DNA of 64,000 bases from Congeria kusceri (taxonomy: Eukaryota; Mollusca; Bivalvia; Myida; Dreissenidae). The DNA lies in assembly GCA_027627225.1 (NCBI GenBank), contig JAPFQT010000393.1:1-64000 (forward strand). Direction: 5' to 3'. This document shows, piece by piece, positions 58,201 to 64,000 of the stretch. The position numbers and the translations under genes were made by a program. The notes under the pieces are model-generated. The model searched no databases. It had not been told where the DNA came from and saw nothing but the letters and a program-made list of their open reading frames with translations. Within the stretch, counting starts at the first letter, position 1. The number at the start of each line of letters is the position of its first letter.

Positions 58201-61200
58201 CACTGTCCCCACTTGTTCACACACTGTCCCCACTTGTTCAAAGACTGAACCAACTTGTTCAAACACTGAACCCACTTATTCACACACTGTCCCCACTTGT
58301 TCACATACTGTCCCCACCTGTTAACACACTGAACCCACTTGTTCAAACACTGTCCCCACTTGTTCACACACTGAACTCAATTGTTAACACACTGAACCCA
58401 CTTGTTCAAACACTGTCCCCACTTGTTCACACACTGAACTCACTTTTTCACACACTGAACCCACTTGCTCACACACTGTCTCCACTTGTTCACATACTGT
58501 CTCCACTTGTTCACACACTGAACTCACTTTTTCACACACTGAACCCACTTGCTCACACACTGTCTCCACTTGCTCACATACTGTCCTTGCCTGTTCAATT
58601 TGTTATTATTATATAACTTATAATATCCTCTAATCAGCTGTTAGTGTAATGTGATATGCGTTGTGGGGGCATCCGTGTCTGTGACGACACATTAAAAAAG
58701 ATACCCTGTATATTTAGGAAGGGACACGTTACAACAGAATGATTATTGAAATTGAGGGCATCCCTGTTATATATAGTTTTATGTTATTTCATAGAAATGA
58801 ATGATAAAATATGAACAGGTATTGAAGTGGAACAACTTTATTTTATTATCTTCAGACGATCTCCGATGTCTTTTAACTAGAATTGGTGGTCATGAGGTGT
58901 TGACAGCGTCTGTAGACACTATCTTCATTTGCGCTGATGGAGAACTTCATACATCATGTATATATTTTTCTTACTGTTCAATAGTTCCAATGTAAGAGTT
59001 TTTTTTGTCAAAATTTAATTTGAATTTTATCACTTTATCAGAAAAATATCCATGATTAACGGTCCAATATTCTATACACATGGAAATAGCAATGTGTCCG
59101 AAATCATTTTTCTCAAGATATGTATTGAGTGAATTATCCCTTTGGTCGTTAAAGATTAAGAACACTTGAAACTATATTGCTTACAGTTACCTGGTATTAA
59201 TCATTCTTTGAACAACTGCTTGCTAACGTAACTATAAAAAAATAATAATGTGTACTGTGTAAAAATTTACAAATGATCGTTACAATCCACCTTTTATCTC
59301 TATAAAAAATTACTGCAATACTCCTGAAACAGTTTGTGCTGGCAAGCACTTGTACTATTAGAAACATGGGAAGCTCTTGTACTATCACGAAACATAACAG
59401 AAGTGTTCGTTTTGTCCTTTGCATTTGTTCTTACTGGAGTCAGATGTCTGTTGACAGCTGATGTAAAACAAAACTGTGCACTGATATTACGTTGTGTATG
59501 TTTCAGCTCAATGTGTTGATAAAGAGTGGATCTTCCACACCATAATCAGTGGAAAGGTCATCAGCCCTCTATCCAAAATATCCGATGACATAGTGAATTG
59601 CAGTGATAATGACTCGGACATTGTCGGGTGTGAAGCATTTTCACCAAGTAAAAAAATATTTGTCCAGACTTCAGGATCTCTGTCTGGAAAAAGAAAGCAA
59701 AAGCTCCAAAGTTGTGTCTACTGTCAGGTATTGAATACAAAAATGTCAAGACATCTTGCGAGTAAACATTCAAATGAATTGGAAGTTGCCAAAATATTAG
59801 CATTGCCGAAAGGATCCCAGAAACGAAGGCGAGCTTGGATTGAACTTGCAGCAAAAGGGAATTGGGTCCACAACAAAGAAGTTCGTGAAACTGGAAAGGG
59901 GTTTATTATTCCAAAATACAGGCCATCCATCAACAATGTTGAGCGAAAGTATCTTCCTTGTGAGTTCTGTAAATCCGAAATTGTTGCAAGTGATATGTGG
60001 AAGCATCACAAGACATGTGTTGTAAGGCCAGCAGGCATTCATAGCGACTCACCGATTGCAAATTCTAAATTACTATTGCCTGTTGATTGTTCTCAGGAAC
60101 TAAACAGAAAAGTTCTTAGCAAAATGCGGGATGACCTCATTTCGGTTGTTGTCAGGTCTGATCCACTTATCCTCGAGTTTGGATCAAGAAAATATGAAAA
60201 AGTAGGAGATCAAGACCATATGCACCAGCACATCGGTCAAAGGATGCGTGAATTGGCAAGGATAGTGATATCTATGAAGGATACAAGTAAGAGAATGTTG
60301 ACTTTGAAAGACTGCTTAATTCCAACACGATGGAAACTTCTTTTAAATGCTGTAAGATCAGAAGCTGGTTTCGATAGCGAGACCATGCAGTGGTCAAGAC
60401 CTTCATTTGCTATTAAAGTAGGACATGGCATCAAAAAGTGTGCTAAAATTGTTAGAAATCAAGCTAACATAATGGAGGATGAAGAATTAAGAGAACGCGC
60501 CAACTCTATTATTGAGTTGTATGAAGATGAGTGGGAGGAGCGCATAGTGTCTCCAGCAAGAGCCTCATTAGCCTCAGTGAAGTATAACACACCGAAACTG
60601 TTGCCTCTGGTGGAAGATGTTGTCACCCTTTCTACATATCTGAAATCTGAAATTGAGGCAGCCAGGACGTCTCCCAAAAAACCTGAAATGTACACCAAGC
60701 TATGCAAAGCAGTGTTGGCACAGGTCATCCTGTTTAACAGAAAAAGGGCAGGAGAAGCCCAACGACTTAAAGTTGAGGACTTTTTGAGGGCCTCTTTAAA
60801 CCCAAAAGTGGACGCTGAAGTAAAAAAGTCGCTTACCAATTTCGAACAAACATTGTGCGAGACCCACATTCGTGTAGAAACCAGAGGAAAACGTGGACGC
60901 AAGGTTGCGGTAATTTTTACTGCGGAAATGAAGAGCCACATTGAAATTTTGTTGAAATTAAGAAAGAACTTGGCCATCGAGTCTAAGTATGTGTTTGCCC
61001 CTCCCAACACACATATGCCTTACAGGGGATCAAAAACCTTACGGGAAGTATCATTGGAAGCAGGATTGCAGTATCCAGAAAGAATAACGTCAACTAACCT
61101 AAGAAAACAGTTGGGGACGATGTGTCAGCTGTTGGGCTTAACAGAAAATGAACAAGATGTTTTAGCCAAGTTCATGGGACATGACATTCGAGTACACCGT

Positions 61201-63673
61201 GAATTTTACAGACTTCCCCAGAGCACGATAGAAATAGCAAAAGTGACAAAAGTGCTACACTTGCTTAATGCAGGAAAAATATCCGACCTGGAGGGGAAAG
61301 ACCTCAACCATATTGATCTTGATGTTGGTAAGTCACTCTTTACTAACCTTTGATGGTAAGATATTGTTAAGAGGTTTAACAAAATGGTTTAAACATTGTT
61401 ATCAACAAGAATTTAAGTTACAATCCTTTTAAAATATTAAACCACATTGTTGCCAATTATGAAAATTAAATGGAAGATGGCAGAGTATATTGGTTTGCTT
61501 ATATTGGTGTTTTGTTTCTGCTTTTTTTTTGCAATTTAAACCCTTTGATGCAGGTCATACTGACATTGTTTGGCTGCAAAGCAATACGAGAGTGTGCATG
61601 AACATGCTATAAATTTGATTGGATTAATGCATAAAATATATGGCTATTATGTTTATGGAAAGCTAGTATAAGTATGTCCTTGTGCAACTCATTCATGCCA
61701 ATTATCTGTTTACAGAACTAGAAGACAGTTCTGGTGATGAATCTTTAGACGAGGAAATAAGTGTGCATCTGGAGGGTAATTAAAATCCATACCTTTATTG
61801 ATAAAAATAATACAGCTGAACCGAAGGTTTTTTCCTAGTAAAGTTAATATGTTGTTGCACTTCATTAGTTTTATGTATGTGTATGGCCTGGTACATCACA
61901 ATAATGTTTGAATTAACAAATTTTAGATCTGACGAATACCTCTGTCGACAAAGGCGAATCTTCAAAAGATTTCATTACGTCAAGGAAACAAAGTATGTAA
62001 ACCCCTTTATTATTTTTCTAGAGAATTGTGACAACAAACAGAAACCCTACTAAAAAAAATTCTGTCTGTAACCACTATAGCTATTGAAACTTCACACAAT
62101 GTATTCAGTTTCACAATAGAATAGAACGATTGATACAATTTGGGTAACAGTACATGAACACATTATTTAATTAGCATTTAATTGGTTACTGACCTATCAA
62201 CATATTCAACTGAAACTCCACACATATCTTTGGGGTCATTATGTTACCTTATAGAGTTCATATGTATTGTGTAATGCTGGCAAACCCACTGTCCTGCGAC
62301 AGCTCTTGATACAATTCTACCACCATTAACCAATTTTGTATTTCCCTATGGTTGCTTAATAAATACTTGTTTTCAATACAGAATGGGTCTCCATGCAAAA
62401 TGAAGAAAATGAGGATGGTGATAGTGGTAGCGATAGCGATGCAGAATGGTGTCCACCCCGTAAGAAACTATGTAAGGAATATTTATCCTGATTTGATTTT
62501 CTATTTGTCCTCATTACAGTTTTCCATTGTTTTGTTTGGAAATTCTTCATAAACATATCTGTAAAGTTATATTGTATTTGAATTAACCTTTATGCCGCCC
62601 TTTGCAGTTGCACTTTCCTAGGAAAAGTGTTAGTAGGTTAACTGACCTCTGTTATGTGACTGAAATACTGTTGAATATGGCATAAAATCCAGGGAGAATA
62701 AATTTGTTCAGCTGATATTATTGTTTAATTATGTAATTTGTCTTTTCTATTCCACTCGACCAAGTATTGGCGTCCAATCAGGTTAAAGGGTGTTTCTCAG
62801 GAATTACTCGAGTGATTGCATTCAAACCTAAAACTTTTAGTCTTAATTTTAAAATTAACCTAAAGGTTTGGTTACTTCAATTTGAAATGTGTCTTTATGA
62901 CCTTTGACACTTGAAAATTTCAAATTTCATAAACTTGAGTGACAGAGTCAATTTTTATTTCCATTATCTAACTCGACAATGAGTATTCATACATAGTTAC
63001 CCTAAACCAATTTAATATGTATTGCATAGTATGAGGTTATTGTTCAAAGATCAAGGTAACAAGTACTGAAACAAACAAGGTTAGCTCAATAACTTAAAAA
63101 CGAAATTATTGAAGGATACAGTAAAGTTAGATAGCAAAGGGATAGAGATTGTGTGATGGGTCAACATCACTGTTAATCACTGGTAATTAAAAAAACAAAA
63201 ACTTTCCACTCAATAACTGGATATTTAAAAAAAAAGGCAATCTTACAAGCACAAGAAAATTCAAATGTGCTGTTTGACAGCTGTTGATTGGGTAATTAAA
63301 AAGGTATGAAAAAGTCAGCTGTTGCCACTGAAAGTACATTTAAAATACTAAGAACGCCTTGTCTATATATTTATTTCCCATTCAGTTCGATTGAATGGTG
63401 ATGCATGTTTTAAACGATGTTTCGTTAGTATAATTTAAATATATATTGATGTTAATTTTAGGCAAAAACTTCCCAAAGAAAGGGCTAAGAACCCCGTGGA
63501 GAGAGGAGGAGAAAAATTGTGTGAAAAATGAATTACGTAAATGTTTAAATTTGGGAACATTGCCCTCCAAGTCTGAATGTGAACAAGTAATAAAGAAGAA
63601 TCAATGTTTAAAGAACAGAACGTGGACAATGGTAAAAGGATTTGTTAGAACAACATTGAATAGAAGGAAATGA
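50516..63673 (+). CDS. Acidic-BRCT-zinc finger-tyrosine recombinase-SANT-like gene (17 exons seen)
   Basis: Exons: 50516-50593, 50714-50836, 50956-51066, 51186-51347, 51467-51634, 51760-51927, 52193-52273, 53868-53923, 56311-56386, 57434-57558, 57916-58030, 58856-58957, 59507-61327, 61716-61775, 61927-61992, 62382-62471 and 63462-63673. All have AG/GT borders and each phase fits the next, giving about 1203 residues up to the TGA. The first exon enters in phase 1, so more coding sequence lies upstream: either the SET exons (through a small missing exon) or a start of its own. The combination suggests a nuclear chromatin or DNA-transaction protein. Recombinase-type exons in a spliced gene suggest a Crypton-like origin. 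Confidence 0.78.
52274..52800. other. Intron sequence with a hAT-like remnant
   Basis: 52570-52660 shares TTTTTTCTAAGGCTC with the hAT-like MITE family, without intact ends. Otherwise featureless. Confidence 0.4.
52801..53770 (+). mobile_element. Dispersed repeat with tandem units, family F4
   Basis: Begins CCACCGTCGCAAAGCGGGAG then GGGTATTTTAAGAATGCCCG. Units of about 140-190 bp repeat TTTCATGAAACTTGGC, GACAATGTGCAGAAGGCA and CAAGGTCAAGGTCATACTT. Intronic; no coding sequence. Ends not fixed. Confidence 0.55.
53868..58030 (+). CDS. BRCT-like domain 1 (exons 53868, 56311, 57434, 57916)
   Basis: Joined reading: GYAGKCVINILFSGMSVNL, GFFKIFRTCKLVTSAEEADI then LVLPA, NGHTKHSTMKLFQCLVGREK, SIVSAKWVTDSIATGCLQEL, DERYAV... 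and FLGSDWIETKE. ILFSG at the start, an ADILV strand, a helix, then IVSAKWVTDSI and an L-x-E-x-x-Y end is a BRCT pattern, most like the first BRCT of tandem phosphopeptide readers such as MDC1 or PTIP. The phosphate-binding residues cannot be assigned surely by eye. Confidence 0.65.
54126..55541 (+). mobile_element. Helentron-like element, family F1, copy 2 (intronic)
   Basis: Starts TTTTTAGCTCACCTAAGCAC with the partner GTGCTCATTGTGAGCT. Ends TCAGGTGAGCGACC, a hairpin (AGGGACATCATGGCCCT) and CTCTTGTTT. The interior holds units of exactly 165 bp in four consecutive cases (TTCATGAAACTTGGTCAGAA, GGTTCCGGTCTGTTGAAAAA). Minus-strand frames over it come from the 165 = 3 x 55 period. Confidence 0.75.
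55768..56070 (+). mobile_element. SINE family S1, most complete copy
   Basis: tRNA-like head GGCTGGCTAGCTCAGTTGGT with A box, and TTGCAGGTTTTATCCCTGGC with a B box. The body has CTTTCTACGGCCATTCTCCC. The tail GGAAAAGTGTGAGTTGGTTA leads into AAACAAACAAAC. Relatives at 38745-39190 and (tail only) 62610-62695. Confidence 0.75.
56930..57180 (+). mobile_element. Dispersed repeat fragment, family F5
   Basis: AGAGAGGGGTATACTGGAGT and CACTCTGTCAGTCGGTTTG match the 40905-41110 repeat in order. Intronic. Confidence 0.45.
58081..58600. repeat. 21-bp intronic minisatellite
   Basis: About 25 copies of CACACTGTCCCCACTTGTTC (plus A), in the intron between 58030 and 58856, starting 50 bp after the donor. 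21 is a multiple of three, so open frames occur on both strands and are not genes. Confidence 0.93.
58655..58695. mobile_element. Family F3 3' remnant
   Basis: GTTGTGGGGGCATCCGTGTC followed by an ACGACACATT hairpin arm matches the end of the 44575-45321 repeat. Confidence 0.5.
58856..59604 (+). CDS. BRCT-like domain 2 (exon 58856-58957 and start of the big exon)
   Basis: Exon 58856-58957 codes DDLRCLLTRIGGHEVLTASV then DTIFICADGELHTS, and the next exon opens with QCVDKEWIFHTIISGKVIS. Leu-Arg..Gly-Gly, a hydrophobic strand, and V-x-x-E-W-I-x-x-x-I is the second BRCT pattern. With the preceding segment it forms a tandem pair, the usual unit for phosphoserine recognition. The sequence is short for a full BRCT, so it may be degenerate. 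Confidence 0.6.
59507..61327 (+). CDS. Large exon: zinc-binding motifs and Crypton-like tyrosine recombinase domain
   Basis: 1821 bases, phase 1-1. After the BRCT end come a C2H2-like finger (CVYC...RHLASKH, 59713-59770), a helical stretch, and a second Cys/His motif (CEFC...WKHHKTC, 59959-60015). From about 60100 it reads as a tyrosine recombinase. NRKRAGEAQRL supplies the first catalytic Arg (60745-60747), with a Lys-rich hairpin GKRGRKVAVIF. TNLRKQLGT holds the second Arg (61102-61104), with Thr where the family often has His. FMGHDI supplies His (61180-61182) and REFYRLP the nucleophilic Tyr (61207-61209). Crypton elements carry this enzyme type, and Crypton-derived host genes usually have lost these residues. 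The exon is fully open. Confidence 0.8.
61716..62471 (+). CDS. Three short acidic linker exons
   Basis: 61716-61775, 61927-61992 and 62382-62471, all phase 1-1, coding ELEDSSGDESLDEEISVHLE, DLTNTSVDKGESSKDFITSR and WVSMQNEENEDGDSGSDSDA followed by a basic PRKKL. Rich in Ser, Asp and Glu, with casein-kinase-2-like sites and a possible nuclear-localisation patch at the end. They link recombinase and C-terminal domains. Confidence 0.7.
62277..62312. mobile_element. Family F2 3' end remnant
   Basis: CTGTCCTGCGACAGCTCTTG is the F2 terminal hairpin and end phrase without its body. Confidence 0.45.
62605..62695 (+). mobile_element. SINE family S1, tail fragment
   Basis: GGAAAAGTGTTAGTAGGTTA ... 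TGTGACTGAAATACTGTTGA matches the S1 tail. Confidence 0.6.
62700..63461. other. Intron without recognisable genes
   Basis: AT-rich. 62.75-63.17 kb resembles the interior of the dispersed tandem-unit repeats but has no defined ends. Confidence 0.4.
63462..63673 (+). CDS. Terminal exon: Myb/SANT-like C-terminal domain
   Basis: Acceptor TTTTAG, phase 1, stop TGA at 63671. Codes KKGLRTPWREEEKNCVKNEL, a Cys-containing helix, PSKSECEQVI and LKNRTWTMVKGFVRTTLNRR. P-W-x-x-E-E near the start and R-x-W-x-x-V-K near the end resemble a Myb/SANT-type trihelical fold. I recall similar tails on recombinase-like proteins of fish and other aquatic animals, which supports joining this exon to the recombinase exon. 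It may help bind DNA or histone tails. Confidence 0.72.
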
Positions 63674-63709
63674 ATGTCTGTCCATACCTCCTGTCCGATT
63701 TTTTAGCTC

Positions 63710-64000
63710 ACCTGAGCACATAGTGCTCATGGGGAGCTTTTAGGATACCGTTTTATCCGCCGTACATCAGTGCGTCCGTGCGTTAGCTTTTTCTTCAAAC
63801 GACTTCTCCTCCTTAACCCGTTGACAGATTTTAATGAATGAACTTCACAGGAATATTCCTTGGGTGACCCTCTTTCCACGTTGTTCAAATCGCTATAGTC
63901 CATTGCATATGTAGGTCACCAGAGCTTAAAAAGATTTAAAAAATGAAAACTTAAAAAAATCTTCTTTGAAACCAAAACGGTCAGGAGTTTAATATTTGGT
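63710..64000 (+). mobile_element. Helentron-like element, family F1, copy 3 (cut by window end)
   Basis: Starts TTTTTTAGCTCACCTGAGCA with the partner GTGCTCATGGGGAGCT, 36 bp after the stop of the recombinase gene, so it probably lies in or near its 3' UTR. TTCCTTGGGTGACCCTCTTTCC matches the copy-1 interior. Confidence 0.7.

Overview
The window is nuclear DNA from an animal, most likely a bivalve mollusc. It is AT-rich and repeat-dense, with intron-split genes, APE-type LINEs, tRNA-derived SINEs, many short minisatellites, and dispersed families with the 5' starts TTTTTAGCTCACC and TTTTTAGCTCGAC that I associate with bivalve genomes. The species cannot be named from the sequence. No prokaryotic or viral gene set is present.

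Layout. 1-2.8 kb: broken APE-type LINE (+). 4.0-8.7 kb: 22-bp minisatellite, inverted-repeat elements with a nested TIR element, a foldback hairpin. 9.2-12.5 kb: short Helentron-like repeat, armless tRNA relic, old LINE fragment, SINE, 26-bp minisatellite. 12.5-15.8 kb: mostly unassigned, with one more copy of the inverted-repeat family. 15.8-17.2 kb: Helentron-like repeat. 17.6-24.6 kb: near full-length L1/Tx1-like LINE on the minus strand, with poly(A), ORF1, broken ORF2 and a candidate 14-bp target-site duplication. 24.7-33.7 kb: minisatellites of 23, 26, 44 and 30 bp and another Helentron-like repeat.

33.9-38.2 kb: a plus-strand gene with two Ly6/three-finger domains. Each domain is encoded by three exons with matching phases, and two introns are largely minisatellite. 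The last domain looks shifted by one base before its final Cys-Asn motif.

39-46 kb: a cluster of hAT-like elements. Five copies each have perfect 5-bp target duplications, and one carries the tail of a transposase.

40.6-63.7 kb: the most interesting locus. Reading exons by splice sites and phase gives a KMT5A-like SET domain, then seven tandem Asp-rich phase 1-1 exons, two BRCT-like segments, two Cys/His zinc-binding motifs, a tyrosine-recombinase (Crypton-like) domain with most catalytic residues kept, and a C-terminal Myb/SANT-like domain. The phases agree from 50516 to the stop at 63673. The SET part ends in phase 0, so either one small exon links the halves or they are two adjacent genes. 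A short terminal exon with a poly(A) signal at 50371 supports a SET-only product as well. Such a protein would join a histone-methyltransferase-like writer, a BRCT reader and a recombinase-derived DNA-binding module. Whether it is a domesticated host gene or a mobile element is open.
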